Numbered from the stretch's first letter, positions 27,502 to 38,157 are shown. The stretch is DNA of 64,000 nt from Anaerovorax odorimutans (GCA_016841185.1 JAENZQ010000010.1:47529-111528); one strand, 5' to 3'. Numbers and translations: made by a program. Notes: generated from the letters alone by a model not told the origin.

Positions 27502-27519
27502 TTTCTCACCTTTAAAATA

Positions 27520-28476
27520 TTAATCGAACACTTCTACATCTATTTCTACAGCATAATTTTTGGATATTTCATCAAACCAAAAACATTCTTCTTGTACGAG
27601 AGTAATTTTAAGAACATATTTGCCTGCCTCATCTGGGAATCTAACAGTAATATCTTGCAAAGATTTATTATTTGGTAGTAGAGGTATATTTAGTGGTGTC
27701 CTTAAACCATCAAATTCAATAATATTATCGTTTAGATCTAACCAGTGATAACTTACATAAATGGGGTAAGGATTGAAGGAAGAAATCTTTTCATCTCCTA
27801 AATTAACTAATTCTAAAGAAATAATGCTTTCCTTATCTTTTTCGGCATTTTCAATTTGACTTTTGTTCCTTAGCTTAACATTAATGTTTTCTTTTCTAAG
27901 TTTATCTTGATGTCTTATTCGATATTTTGATTCATATGATATATATTTATTAGAATCGGCTAATAAATTATTTGCATTTTTTAATAATAATTCACCTACA
28001 GTGCATATTGGACTAGCAGGATTTCCGATATAGATCATTCCTGGATCTATATCTTTAGTTACGACAGATCCTGCCCCAATAATACTATATTTCCCTACTG
28101 TGACCCCAGGCAAAATTATAGCTCCTGTTCCAATATAACAATTCTCTTTCAAAATAGTGTTGGCAATCTTTATAGGAAAATCAAAAATATTATTCAAGGA
28201 AGAATCATGTCCCAATATCTTTGCGCCATGAGAAATTACTACGTTATTTTCAATAGTCACAGTAGAGGGTGCTCCTGGCTCTATCCACACGCCATAGTCA
28301 ATAAAGCAATTCTTACCGATGTTAATCCCATATTCTCTATATAATTCACATCTTAATTCAACGTCATCTATAGGTAACCACATGGCTGAAATTAAATTTG
28401 CTTGCTTTGGATTTAATGAATTTGTTCCTATTATCTTATTAATCGCATCTTGATAAGCTTCTGAAATAGTTTTCAT
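27520..28476 (-). CDS. Hexapeptide-repeat acetyltransferase fused to an EGxxWF beta-sandwich module
   Basis: 318 residues. Residues ~45-165 form a left-handed beta-helix of the maltose/galactoside acetyltransferase group, with hexapeptides IGKNCFIDYGVWIEPG, VVISHGAKILGHDSS and GTGAIILPGVTVGKYSIIGAGSVVTKD, and catalytic-type H83 in ISHGAK. A charged linker (about 175-212) leads to a beta-sandwich (215-316) with YVSYHWLDLNDNIIEFDGLRT and KITLVQEECFWFDE. The module has no signal peptide here, so it must work in the cytoplasm, unlike the anchored copy at 25851. It starts 3 nt after the wzt stop. It probably O-acetylates the polymer. Confidence 0.8.
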   Translation of the reverse strand: MKTISEAYQDAINKIIGTNSLNPKQANLISAMWLPIDDVELRCELYREYGINIGKNCFIDYGVWIEPGAPSTVTIENNVVISHGAKILGHDSSLNNIFDFPIKIANTILKENCYIGTGAIILPGVTVGKYSIIGAGSVVTKDIDPGMIYIGNPASPICTVGELLLKNANNLLADSNKYISYESKYRIRHQDKLRKENINVKLRNKSQIENAEKDKESIISLELVNLGDEKISSFNPYPIYVSYHWLDLNDNIIEFDGLRTPLNIPLLPNNKSLQDITVRFPDEAGKYVLKITLVQEECFWFDEISKNYAVEIDVEVFD

Positions 28477-28479
28477 CTT

Positions 28480-29721
28480 TCATTTCACTTCCCATATATG
28501 TTTGGGTCTATATATCCCAATATCATTTAAATTTGAATACATTACTATTTCGTATAGTTTCGAATGATAATCACATGGAACCCCATATTCATCCGTTATT
28601 GCTACATCTACAAAATACCTACCATTAATTAATCTTGATTCTTCGATAATAAATCTTATCTTACCAGTCTTTTTAAGCTCAACATCTATATTATCAATCT
28701 GTGTATGAGTACCAAAGCAATTTATTAATTCACTTGTGAATATTTGAACTCCAATAATTGGATTATTAATATTTTCATTTACTTTATAAAACATCTCTAG
28801 TATAATTTTTTCGCCAGTTTCAAATGAATTTTTTTTGAAATTATTTGCATCTAATATTTTCACTTCAGTAATCTCCACTTTTTTATTTCCCCAGCGATTA
28901 TTATTTGATATATTTTCATCTTTACTTTCTCCAGATATCTCCTTGTCTCTATTAGTTTCAATATCGTTCGATAGATTTTTTTTCCCTTCTTTTTGACCCA
29001 TAAATAACATGTACTCATCACATATCTTTCTAGCTTCTCCAATTTTCTTTATTTCCCCATCTTGTATCCAAATTACTTTATCACATATTTTTTGTAATGA
29101 TGCAAGATCATGAGATACAATGACTATTGTATTCTTATTTCTCTTAAGTTTTTTCATTTTTTCAAAACATTTTTTTTGAAAGTTTGCATCCCCAACAGCT
29201 AGAATCTCATCAACTAATAAAATATCTGCTTCTACGTTGATTGCAACAGAAAAAGCTAGCCGCATATACATACCCGATGAATAAGTCCGAACAGGGTTAT
29301 CGATAAAATCTTCTAATTCTGAAAAAGCAATTATTTCCTGAATTCTCTCATCTATTTCTTTTCTGGACAATCCAAAAATCGAAGCATTTGTATATATATT
29401 TTCTAACCCACTCATATCAGGATGAAATCCTGCACCAAGTTCCAAAAGGCTTGAAACTTTACCGCCTATTTCAATGCTTCCTGATGAAGGGTAAATAATT
29501 CGTGTCATTAATTTAAGCAAGGTGCTTTTTCCTGAACCATTCTCCCCTATAAGACCAATGCATTCTCCTTTTTTTATATTTAAATTAATATTATTCAATA
29601 CCCATCTATCTTCATGACTGTTTCTATTCTGAAAAAGAATTTTTTCTTTTAAAGTTGAACTCTTATCATGATGTACTTTGAATTTTTTACTTACTTGATT
29701 AACAATTATTGCATCATTCAT
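28480..29721 (-). CDS. wzt: Polysaccharide ABC transporter ATP-binding protein with C-terminal binding domain
   Basis: 413 residues. The nucleotide-binding domain has Walker A GENGSGKST (59-67), signature YSSGM (147-151), Walker B ILLVDE (167-172) and H-loop SHD (203-205). The GAGFHPDMSGLENIY segment is typical of polysaccharide and teichoic acid exporters. A polar linker (240-280) joins a Wzt_C-type beta-sandwich (about 281-413). In O-antigen systems that domain binds the modified non-reducing end, so export waits for chain capping. The start codon overlaps the wzm stop by 1 nt; GGAGGAGC precedes it. Confidence 0.92.
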   Translation of the reverse strand: MNDAIIVNQVSKKFKVHHDKSSTLKEKILFQNRNSHEDRWVLNNINLNIKKGECIGLIGENGSGKSTLLKLMTRIIYPSSGSIEIGGKVSSLLELGAGFHPDMSGLENIYTNASIFGLSRKEIDERIQEIIAFSELEDFIDNPVRTYSSGMYMRLAFSVAINVEADILLVDEILAVGDANFQKKCFEKMKKLKRNKNTIVIVSHDLASLQKICDKVIWIQDGEIKKIGEARKICDEYMLFMGQKEGKKNLSNDIETNRDKEISGESKDENISNNNRWGNKKVEITEVKILDANNFKKNSFETGEKIILEMFYKVNENINNPIIGVQIFTSELINCFGTHTQIDNIDVELKKTGKIRFIIEESRLINGRYFVDVAITDEYGVPCDYHSKLYEIVMYSNLNDIGIYRPKHIWEVK

Positions 29722-30506
29722 TAAAGCTCCTCCGCAAAATTCTTTTGTAATATATTAAATAATGTCAATCCAAATATTATAAGCAATCCGCCTATTAAAA
29801 TAGTAATTAGTAAAGGAAGTATATAAGGCACTGATTTATAATATAAAATGTCCTTAAAAGAAGTTATAACTGCAAACATTGGATTCAGGCAAAATATCTT
29901 AAGATATTTAATAGGTATCATTTCAACTGCATAAATAATCGGCGTAAAATAAAACCATCCCATTAAAACGATTTCAAGAATATGCTCCAAATCTCTTAAA
30001 TATACGTTTAAACAGGATACAATCAATGCTATTCCTATTGCCATCAACAATTCAGCAAGAATAACTAACGGTAAATAAATCAATACCGAAATAGATATTC
30101 CAATACCTGATACGATCAATATAATAAATACAACAATAAAACTAAAAAACATATTCACCAAGCTTGAAATTACGACAGCTATAGGAAGTATTGCCCTTGG
30201 AAAATATATTTTTTTCACAAGATTTCCACTATTGACAATGCTTGTTGTTCCTCCCTGAACGGACCCAAGAAAAAAAATCCAAGGTACTAATCCCACAAAA
30301 AGAAATATGTAAAAATTTTCTATGTTTATTCGCAAAACTGTACTAAATACTATCGTATATACTGCTAATTGAAGTAATGGGTTTACAAAATTCCACAGAA
30401 ATCCTAAAACCGAACCCTTATATCTGGTTCGTAAATTTTGGCGTACCAGACTCTTTAACATTTCTCGATAATCCCATATTTCTTTTAAGCTTTCAACCAT
30501 CTGCAT
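29721..30506 (-). CDS. wzm: Polysaccharide ABC transporter permease
   Basis: 261 residues with six transmembrane helices and the ABC-2 signature. LVRQNLRTRYKGSVLGFLWN and FVNPLLQLAVYTIVFS are near the N-terminus; LEHILEIVLMGWFYFTPIIY and the following LNPMFAVITSFKDILYY are in the C-terminal half. With Wzt it exports the completed lipid-linked polymer. It overlaps the Rmd gene by 14 nt; an alternative start is ATG 30500. Confidence 0.92.
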   Translation of the reverse strand: MQMVESLKEIWDYREMLKSLVRQNLRTRYKGSVLGFLWNFVNPLLQLAVYTIVFSTVLRINIENFYIFLFVGLVPWIFFLGSVQGGTTSIVNSGNLVKKIYFPRAILPIAVVISSLVNMFFSFIVVFIILIVSGIGISISVLIYLPLVILAELLMAIGIALIVSCLNVYLRDLEHILEIVLMGWFYFTPIIYAVEMIPIKYLKIFCLNPMFAVITSFKDILYYKSVPYILPLLITILIGGLLIIFGLTLFNILQKNFAEEL

Positions 30507-31452
30507 TTTTCTTCACTCTCTTTTCCCAATAATCCATAACAATATCCATCGATTGAAAAACGGTTAAAGCCGGTGTCCAACCAAGCTTTTTGATCTTATC
30601 ATTGTTACATTGTATTATTGGATTATCAGAAGGTCTTAATCTATTTGGGTCTTTTTTGATTTCTATTCTAACTGAACTCTTTTTTATCATGTAATTTAAA
30701 AGTTCCTGAATACTATAGCATTTTCCTGATCCTACATTGTAAACATCGCTTTTTCTTCCTTTTAGAGCAATGGTGTAATAAGCTTTTACTACATCTGTCA
30801 CGTCTAAAAAATCACGTTTTGCATCTATATTTCCAACTAATAGTATAGGCTTAATAATACCATGTTTCATTTCTATTATTCGTTTTGCAAAGTCAGGAAT
30901 AACAAAAATAGGCTGTTGCCCTGGACCCGTATGATTAAAAGATCTGGTCATTACAATATCCATATCATAAGCTTTAATATACAGCTCTGCAAGTTTTTCC
31001 TGTGTAATTTTGCTTACGGAATATGGATTTCCAGGCCGTAATTCTTGTTCTTCACTTATAGGATTTTCTGATTCCTTAACAATTCCATATTCTTCACTGG
31101 AACCGATTAAAATAATCCTTGTTTTCAATTCTAAATATTTTACTGCTTCCAACAAATTTAACGTTCCATTCACATTGACAGTCATCGTTAATTGTGGATT
31201 TTTCCATGAAACAGCAGCTGAGCTTTGCGCTGCTAAATGAAAGATGTAGTTCGGTTGAATATCTTTTATTACTTGACTGACTTGTTCAAAGTCAGTAATA
31301 TTCATATAATATAGTGATGCCTTTGATTTTAATTCTTTCTGAAGTGTGCTTTCATCGAAATATGTCCCAAAAACATCGATATCATGATTTATTAATTCAT
31401 TTGTTAAGTAACTTCCTACAAAACCTTCTATACCGGTAATAAGCGCACGCAT
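30493..31452 (-). CDS. rmd: GDP-4-dehydro-6-deoxy-D-mannose reductase (GDP-D-rhamnose synthase)
   Basis: A 319-residue extended SDR with NAD(P) motif TGIEGFVGSYL (7-17), SSEEYG, catalytic YSVSK (Y about 147), and the Rmd signature RSFNHTGPGQQPIFVIPDFA plus RDFLDVTDV. It reduces the Gmd product to GDP-D-rhamnose. A sibling activity giving GDP-6-deoxy-talose is possible. Direct neighbours are gmd upstream and wzm downstream, the same order of functions as in A-band loci. Confidence 0.83.
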   Translation of the reverse strand: MRALITGIEGFVGSYLTNELINHDIDVFGTYFDESTLQKELKSKASLYYMNITDFEQVSQVIKDIQPNYIFHLAAQSSAAVSWKNPQLTMTVNVNGTLNLLEAVKYLELKTRIILIGSSEEYGIVKESENPISEEQELRPGNPYSVSKITQEKLAELYIKAYDMDIVMTRSFNHTGPGQQPIFVIPDFAKRIIEMKHGIIKPILLVGNIDAKRDFLDVTDVVKAYYTIALKGRKSDVYNVGSGKCYSIQELLNYMIKKSSVRIEIKKDPNRLRPSDNPIIQCNNDKIKKLGWTPALTVFQSMDIVMDYWEKRVKKNADG

Positions 31453-31490
31453 AAACTACCTCCTGAATTTTACGAGGTTTAAAATACTTC

Positions 31491-32543
<1,053 letters not shown>

Positions 32544-32556
32544 CTAAATAATCAAA

Positions 32557-33921
32557 TTATTTTCTTCCGTAGCTATCATCATATCTGACAATATCATCTT
32601 CTCCCAGATAATCTCCTACCTGGGTTTCAATAATAACAAGGTCTATTTTCCCGGGATTTGTAAGCCTATGGAGTTCACCAATGGGAATATAGATGGATTC
32701 ATTGCTTCTCACTATTGAAGTTTTTTCTCCTATTTGCACCTCTGCCGTACCATTGACAACTGTCCAGTGTTCACTTCTGTGAAAATGTTTTTGTAAAGAA
32801 AGCCGTCTTTGAGGTTTGACGGAAATCTGCTTCACCTTGTATCTATGGCCTTCATCCAATACGGTATAGCTACCCCAAGGACGATAAGCAGTAACATGAT
32901 TGTTGGTAATATCCTTCTTCATAGCTTCAAGATCCTTTATCAGCTCTTTTACTTTATGGGAAGAACCTTTTCTGCTTATAAATAAAGCATCTTTGGTATC
33001 AACAACTACCATTTCTTGCATATCTATTGTGGCAATGACCCTATCCTCTGACAGGATAATATTATTTTTAGAATCTAAATTGATAACTTCTCCAATATTT
33101 ACATTTCCATCAGCGTCCTTATCAAAGTTATTATAAAGAGCATCATAATTCCCTAAATCGGACCAGTCGATATCTGCCGCAACTACTTTTATTTTATCAC
33201 TTTTCTCCATGACAGCATAATCAATGCTGTCTGAAGGAATCTCGCTCATTTTCTCCTTATCAATCTCTATCTCTTTTCCATTATCTATAAAAGCCTGTTT
33301 GCATTTTTCCAATATTTCAGGTGAATACTTTTCCAGTTCTTTTAAATAGGCACTTACTTTAAAAACAAACATTCCGCTGTTCCAGTAATAATTGCCTTTT
33401 CTAATATATTCTTCTGCTGTTTTGAGGTCCGGTTTTTCCTTAAAAGATACAACATTCTCAACATCTGCTTCTATATATCCGAATCCTGTTTCCGGATAAC
33501 CCGGTTTGATTCCAAAAGTAACAAGGTAGCCATCATCTGCAAGAGTCTTTGCTCTTTGTGTAACATTTCTATATTCATCAGCATTAAGAATTATCTGATC
33601 AGATGGGGTTACTAAAACGATATCTTCATCATCAAGCATTAGGCATGCCAGCGTAATTGCAGGAGCAGTATTCCTTCCTATAGGCTCGAGAAGTAATCTA
33701 TAATGATTTAAATCAATTTCATCCAACTGATCTACAGCTAAAAATTTTTGTTCAACATTTGTTACTACTATTGTCTCATGGCAGAATTCTGCATTACGTT
33801 TGGCCGCTTGCTGGAAAAGCGAATAATCATAACCTAAATCACAAAATTGTTTCGGATAATTTCTTCTGGATATCGGCCAAAGTCTGGTACCATTTCCTCC
33901 GCACAATAATATATTTTTCAT
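32557..33921 (-). CDS. manC: Mannose-1-phosphate guanylyltransferase / mannose-6-phosphate isomerase
   Basis: A 454-residue bifunctional type II enzyme. The N-terminal guanylyltransferase has LCGGNGTRLWPISRRNYPKQ and VTPSDQI, and FKEKPD. The C-terminal cupin (about 345-445) has RPWGSYTVLDEGHRYKVKQI, SLQKHFHRSEHW and IPIGELHRLTNPG. It makes GDP-mannose for Gmd and can also supply mannose-6-P. AGAGGGGTG precedes the ATG. Confidence 0.93.
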   Translation of the reverse strand: MKNILLCGGNGTRLWPISRRNYPKQFCDLGYDYSLFQQAAKRNAEFCHETIVVTNVEQKFLAVDQLDEIDLNHYRLLLEPIGRNTAPAITLACLMLDDEDIVLVTPSDQIILNADEYRNVTQRAKTLADDGYLVTFGIKPGYPETGFGYIEADVENVVSFKEKPDLKTAEEYIRKGNYYWNSGMFVFKVSAYLKELEKYSPEILEKCKQAFIDNGKEIEIDKEKMSEIPSDSIDYAVMEKSDKIKVVAADIDWSDLGNYDALYNNFDKDADGNVNIGEVINLDSKNNIILSEDRVIATIDMQEMVVVDTKDALFISRKGSSHKVKELIKDLEAMKKDITNNHVTAYRPWGSYTVLDEGHRYKVKQISVKPQRRLSLQKHFHRSEHWTVVNGTAEVQIGEKTSIVRSNESIYIPIGELHRLTNPGKIDLVIIETQVGDYLGEDDIVRYDDSYGRK

Positions 33922-33953
33922 TAGTTCACCCCTCTAAATTAAAATATCTAATT

Positions 33954-35639
33954 TTATAGCTTATTTATATATTTCTCATTGACCTCATTATATATCGACA
34001 TTAATTTATCTTTTGAGTTTTGCTGATTTCCTCCTTTAATGCAGCAGTACATTTTGAATTTTGGTTCCGTACCTGATGGTCTTAATGCTACACATCTTCC
34101 ATCTTTTAATTTTATTTTCAAAACATTTGCCGGTATTAGATTATGGATGCCTTTTAAAAAGTCTTCTATTTTTAATACCGGAATCCCACCTAATTCTTTT
34201 GGTGGATTCTCTCTGAATCCTTTCATGATTTCAGTAATCTTACTTTGTCCGTCCTTTCCGGTCATAGTGAAATTATAAAGCTTATCTAAATAATATCCGT
34301 GTTCTCTATAGATATCTTGTAGTATATCCACCAAGGTTTTATTATTCTTCTGTTTATAGTAACAGGCAGCTTCTACTGCAATAAGGCCGGCCTGTAAAGC
34401 ATCCTTATCACGAACCATGTCGGAAGCAAGATATCCATAGCTTTCTTCGTAACCAAAAATAAAGGACATTTCAGGCTTATTCCTTTCATACCAGCGAATA
34501 CGATCCCCTATATATTTAAAGCCGGTATGGACAAGGTCAAGCTTTATATTATACTTCTGACATATGGCAGCACCTAAATCGGAGGTCACTGTAGTAGTTA
34601 CTGCATATGGGTTTTTCGGAAGTATTTTTTTATCTCTTTTTTGGGAAACGATATATTGGAGCAGAATTGCTCCCAGTTGATTTCCTGTAATAAGTGTATA
34701 TTGTTTCCTTGAATCCTTCACTGCAACACCCAATCTATCTGCATCCGGATCTGTTGTTATGATCATATCTGCGTCATGTTTTATTGCATACTGCAGAGCC
34801 AATTCATAAGCATCTTCATCTTCCGGGTTTGGAGATTTTGTATTGGAAAAGTCCGGATCATAAGTACATTGTTCCTCTACTAAAATCAAATCATACCCTT
34901 CAGCCTCTAACAAATTTTTGATGCCTCTAAAGCTTGTCCCGTGCTGGGGTGAGAATACTATCTTGAATGATTTTTTATTTAACGATGGATTCAAGCTTAG
35001 TTTTTGTAAAGTTGTTAAATACTTTTTATCTATTTCATCTCCAATTATTTTTATTATTGACGAATTATAATCATTATCATTTACTTTGATATCAAATTCT
35101 TTTGGTGCATTATTAATATATTTACTAACCAAATTCGTTTCCTTCGGAATCAACTGACAGCCTGTATCATTATAGAGTTTATATCCATTATACTGAGGGG
35201 GATTGTGGCTTGCTGTTATAACCATTCCCCCTGCCGCTTTTAATTCTCTAACAGCAAATGAAAGCTCGGGAGTAGGCCGTAAAGATTCAAATAAATATAC
35301 TTTTATACCTTTCATTGCTAAGATATTTGCACTTTCAACAGCAAATTCATGTGAAAAATGTCTGTTATCATAAGCAATAACGACTCCCCGCTTTACTGCC
35401 ATGTCAACTTCTGATAAAAGATATTCGGCATATCCCCAATTAGCTCTTCTTATAATATATCTATTCAGCCTATTGGTTCCAGGTCCAAGAATACCTCTCA
35501 TGCCTCCGGTGCCAAAATCAATATATTTATAAAAACAGTCTTCAAGTTCATCTGAAGTCATTTCTTGCAATTGCCTCTTGAAACTTTCATCCAGTTGATC
35601 ATATTCAATCCAATATTGATAAGTATCTTGCCAGCTCAT
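33954..35639 (-). CDS. Phosphomannomutase/phosphoglucomutase
   Basis: A 561-residue alpha-D-phosphohexomutase of the long (PgcA-like) type. The phosphoserine loop is GGMVITASHNPPQYNGYK, the metal loop TTDPDADRLGVAV, the sugar loop GYEESYGYL and the phosphate-binding tail RPSGTEPKFKMY. It interconverts hexose-6-P and hexose-1-P. As the first gene of the GDP-rhamnose operon it probably gives mannose-1-P to ManC, though glucose may also be a substrate. GAGAGGA precedes the ATG; a leader with promoter and hairpin lies upstream. Confidence 0.88.
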   Translation of the reverse strand: MSWQDTYQYWIEYDQLDESFKRQLQEMTSDELEDCFYKYIDFGTGGMRGILGPGTNRLNRYIIRRANWGYAEYLLSEVDMAVKRGVVIAYDNRHFSHEFAVESANILAMKGIKVYLFESLRPTPELSFAVRELKAAGGMVITASHNPPQYNGYKLYNDTGCQLIPKETNLVSKYINNAPKEFDIKVNDNDYNSSIIKIIGDEIDKKYLTTLQKLSLNPSLNKKSFKIVFSPQHGTSFRGIKNLLEAEGYDLILVEEQCTYDPDFSNTKSPNPEDEDAYELALQYAIKHDADMIITTDPDADRLGVAVKDSRKQYTLITGNQLGAILLQYIVSQKRDKKILPKNPYAVTTTVTSDLGAAICQKYNIKLDLVHTGFKYIGDRIRWYERNKPEMSFIFGYEESYGYLASDMVRDKDALQAGLIAVEAACYYKQKNNKTLVDILQDIYREHGYYLDKLYNFTMTGKDGQSKITEIMKGFRENPPKELGGIPVLKIEDFLKGIHNLIPANVLKIKLKDGRCVALRPSGTEPKFKMYCCIKGGNQQNSKDKLMSIYNEVNEKYINKL

Positions 35640-35669
35640 TTTTTTCCTCTCATTTTTCCAAAATTAAGC

Positions 35670-35697
35670 AAAAAAGACTCTATGTAACTTCAGAGTC
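35670..35697 (-). terminator. Leader terminator hairpin (possible attenuator) before the 23-kb operon
   Basis: On the minus strand GACTCT-N10-AGAGTC (35697-35676) is followed at once by TTTTTT (35675-35670). It lies between the putative promoter (35805-35833) and the first start codon (35639), about 100 nt into the leader, so it can only act on the operon's own transcript. A control by antitermination is inferred. Confidence 0.55.
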
Positions 35698-35804
35698 AAC
35701 CTTTTAAATAATCATATCTGCATTCTGTCCTGCTCCTTAATACTTTAACCATTATTATTATCTTCTATAATTTATATATATAAGCTACACGAAATTTTGA
35801 TATT

Positions 35805-35833
35805 ATTATACCTAATAATTCTTTTATTTACAA
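35805..35833 (-). promoter_or_regulatory. Putative sigma-A promoter of the phosphomannomutase-to-GT2 operon
   Basis: TTGTAA (35833-35828), a 17-nt spacer and a perfect TATAAT (35810-35805), followed by a leader of roughly 160 nt to ATG 35639. No other strong promoter is seen among the tightly spaced genes down to 12156. Confidence 0.6.
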
Positions 35834-35872
35834 GAAAAAGGATTTGCTCTTGTTTCCTTTGGGTTTCCTCTA

Positions 35873-36745
35873 TTAACTATCAGATTCTGCTACCGCATAT
35901 AAATATAGCCCGTAACTTGTCGTATCCAATTCTTTTGCCAGTTGAAATAACTGCTCTTTATTAATAAATCCTTTTCTGTATGCAATTTCTTCTATACATG
36001 ATACATACAAACCCTGTCTTGTTTGAATAGCCTCAACAAAGTTTGAAGCATCCAGCAGTCCTCTATGGGTCCCTGTATCTAACCAGGCCATCCCTCTTCC
36101 AAAAAGTTCCACTTTTAGTTTTCCTCTTTTGAGGTATTCATTGTTAACAGAGGTAATTTCTAATTCGCCTCTTGCTGAAGGCTGTAGTTTTTTTGAAATT
36201 TCTATAACTTTATTATCATAAAAATACAGTCCCGGAACCGCATAACTTGACTTGGGATTCTCAGGTTTTTCTTCTATAGAGATAACATTCCCGTCTTTAT
36301 CAAATTCTACAACACCAAAATCTTTGGGATTGCTAACATGGTATCCAAAGATAGTTGCACCGGATTCTCTTTCAGCTGCAGCTTCTAATCTGGCAGTAAA
36401 ACCATATCCATAAAATACATTGTCCCCGAGTACCAATGCAACTTTATCGCCTCCTATGAAATTTTCACCAACAATAAATGCATCTGCAAGGCCTCTGGGT
36501 TTATCTTGTATAGCATATTCAAATCTCAATCCAAGCTGAGATCCATCTCCAAGGAGTTCTTCATAGACAGTAATATCTCTTGGGGTAGATATAATCAATA
36601 TTTCTCTGATTCCTGCCAACATCAGCACTGACAACGGATAGTATATCATCGGTTTATCATATATGGGAAGTATTTGCTTGGATATAGATTTTGTTATTGG
36701 ATAAAGTCGAGTACCGGCACCACCGGCTAATATAATTCCCTTCAT
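35873..36745 (-). CDS. rmlA: Glucose-1-phosphate thymidylyltransferase
   Basis: A 290-residue nucleotidyltransferase with [67 protein letters not shown] and [15 protein letters not shown]. It is the first step of dTDP-L-rhamnose synthesis from glucose-1-P and dTTP. A 17-nt hairpin carrying the Shine-Dalgarno touches the ATG. rmlD, rmlB and rmlC follow upstream on the same strand but are separated by repeats and pseudogenes. Confidence 0.96.
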   Translation of the reverse strand: MKGIILAGGAGTRLYPITKSISKQILPIYDKPMIYYPLSVLMLAGIREILIISTPRDITVYEELLGDGSQLGLRFEYAIQDKPRGLADAFIVGENFIGGDKVALVLGDNVFYGYGFTARLEAAAERESGATIFGYHVSNPKDFGVVEFDKDGNVISIEEKPENPKSSYAVPGLYFYDNKVIEISKKLQPSARGELEITSVNNEYLKRGKLKVELFGRGMAWLDTGTHRGLLDASNFVEAIQTRQGLYVSCIEEIAYRKGFINKEQLFQLAKELDTTSYGLYLYAVAESDS

Positions 36746-36762
36746 AAAAACCTCCGGTTTTT
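36746..36762 (-). promoter_or_regulatory. Hairpin enclosing the rmlA Shine-Dalgarno
   Basis: The minus strand reads AAAAACC-GGA-GGTTTTT directly before ATG 36745. The 7-bp stem with a 3-nt loop contains the GGAGG ribosome site. Related hairpins stand before rmlB (39800-39814) and a micro-ORF (38312-38330), and a partial one before the legC-like gene. Confidence 0.6.
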
Positions 36763-36767
36763 CTCAA

Positions 36768-36797
36768 TTGATAATTGAGAGTTGATAATTGATAATT
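36768..36797. repeat. TTGATAATTGA-type intergenic repeat
   Basis: CAATTGATAATTGAGAGTTG plus ATAATTGATAATTAA. The same units recur at 37286 (inverted), 38902 (inside rmlB), 39818, 40373, 44730 and 45870 (inside the legC-like gene). Confidence 0.75.
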
Positions 36798-36836
36798 AAA
36801 GAAGTAATTTTAATAAAATTACACCATAATATATAT

Positions 36837-37190
36837 TTAGACTGAATTCTTTGTCGTTCTTACTATAGATTTTAATATTTTGCAAACCTCAATACAATCA
36901 TTTAACAAATAATTATAAGAAGCATCCAATATCCTGTATGTCTAAGTAATTCTATCCAATACATTGTTTCATCCGATTCTTTAAGAGCAATATTCATTTT
37001 TGACAAAAAATCCTTTTTGCTTTGAGCATTTTCTGCTTCTCTTATATTTGCTCCTATGCTTGTCCCTGACCTGAGTAATTGGCTTTGATAACACATATTC
37101 TTTTTTATTGTCACTCAAGTGTTTATATACTTCTACTGTTTTTATAGCAAAGTCAAAAGATTTATCTTTTACAACATTATTTTGTCCCAT
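36837..37190 (-). pseudogene. Four-helix-bundle protein (23S rRNA IVP family), two frameshifts
   Basis: From ATG 37190 (MGQNNVVKDKSFDFAI...EYVLSK) a 1-nt insertion near 37081 moves the true frame (QLLRSGTSIGANIREAENAQ...YWIELLRHT). A 1-nt deletion near 36930 moves it again to DASYNYLLNDCIEVCKILKS then IVRTTKNSV and TAA at 36837-36839. The intact paralogue at 39907-40260 aligns throughout. Three frames are needed, so it is dead. Confidence 0.88.
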
Positions 37191-37296
37191 ATTTCTAATT
37201 CCCTTTTAAAATTGATAGTTGAAAATATTTAATTAAATGTATTTAAATTTTCTAAGAAAATTTCTTCCTTCATTGTTAATTATCCATTCTCAATTA

Positions 37297-38157
37297 TCAA
37301 TTAGTGTTTTTTATTAAAAAATACTCCAGCGCTTCTTTCCAGTGTCGTGATTCGTGGTTGAATTCCAGCTTGGCCATGTAGTTGTTGAGGATCGAGTATT
37401 GGGGGCGGGGAGCCGGTGCATTGAATTCTTCTGTTGAAATTGGATGGACTGTTATAACCTTATTTGTAATTTTGAATATCTCTTTTGCAAATTCATGCCA
37501 TGTACAGCTGCCGCTGTTGGAAAAATGGTAAATGCCATATTTTTCTGTGGTAATGATTCTTGAGATAAAGTCCACCAAATCTTCCGAAAAGGTTGGTGAA
37601 CCGGTCTGATCATTTACGACTTTTATCTCATCTCTGCTTTCGGATAAAGTCAGCATGGTTTTTACAAAATTCTTGCCGTGCTTGCCATAAAGCCATGAAG
37701 TTCGGATAATAAAGTATTGGGTACAGTGACGTTTTACATATTCCTCTCCGGCAAACTTTGTAATAGCATATTTATTTATTGGATTAGGCTGATCAAACTC
37801 ATAATAACCCTCGGGATTCTTGCCGTCAAAAACATAGTCGGTTGATATGTGGATCAGTTTAAATCCATATTTATAAGAAGCTATAGCTAAGTTTCTAGGA
37901 CCAATCGCATTAACTAAAAAAACGTTGTCAAAATCCGTTTCACATTTATCCACATTGGTATAGGCCGCTGCATTTATTACCGCATCATAAGAATGCTTCT
38001 TAAAATATTCAAGTGCCTTTTCATTGTTTGTGATATCCAGTTCTTTTCTTGTCGCTCCAATGATTTCGTGGCTTTCTGAAGCAAGGCTCAGAGTCCCCAA
38101 ACAACGGACTAAATCGGTACCGAGTTGTCCGGTAGAACCAGTGACTAATATTTTCAT
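37297..38157 (-). CDS. rmlD: dTDP-4-dehydrorhamnose reductase
   Basis: A 286-residue SDR with VTGSTGQLGTDLVR, INAAAYTNVDKCETD, STDYVFDGKNPEGYYE, the catalytic YAITK segment (Y about 131) and RTSWLYGKHGKNFVKTML. It is the last step to dTDP-L-rhamnose. Repeat-rich DNA flanks it on both sides; a TCAATTATCAATTAG unit touches its stop. Confidence 0.95.
   Translation of the reverse strand: MKILVTGSTGQLGTDLVRCLGTLSLASESHEIIGATRKELDITNNEKALEYFKKHSYDAVINAAAYTNVDKCETDFDNVFLVNAIGPRNLAIASYKYGFKLIHISTDYVFDGKNPEGYYEFDQPNPINKYAITKFAGEEYVKRHCTQYFIIRTSWLYGKHGKNFVKTMLTLSESRDEIKVVNDQTGSPTFSEDLVDFISRIITTEKYGIYHFSNSGSCTWHEFAKEIFKITNKVITVHPISTEEFNAPAPRPQYSILNNYMAKLEFNHESRHWKEALEYFLIKNTN

Noticed and set aside
28741..29721. 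Wzt C-terminal domain as a fourth copy of the EGxxWF module
   Set aside because: It has the ordinary Wzt_C pattern and lacks the SYHW, DGxRT and EGxxWF elements.
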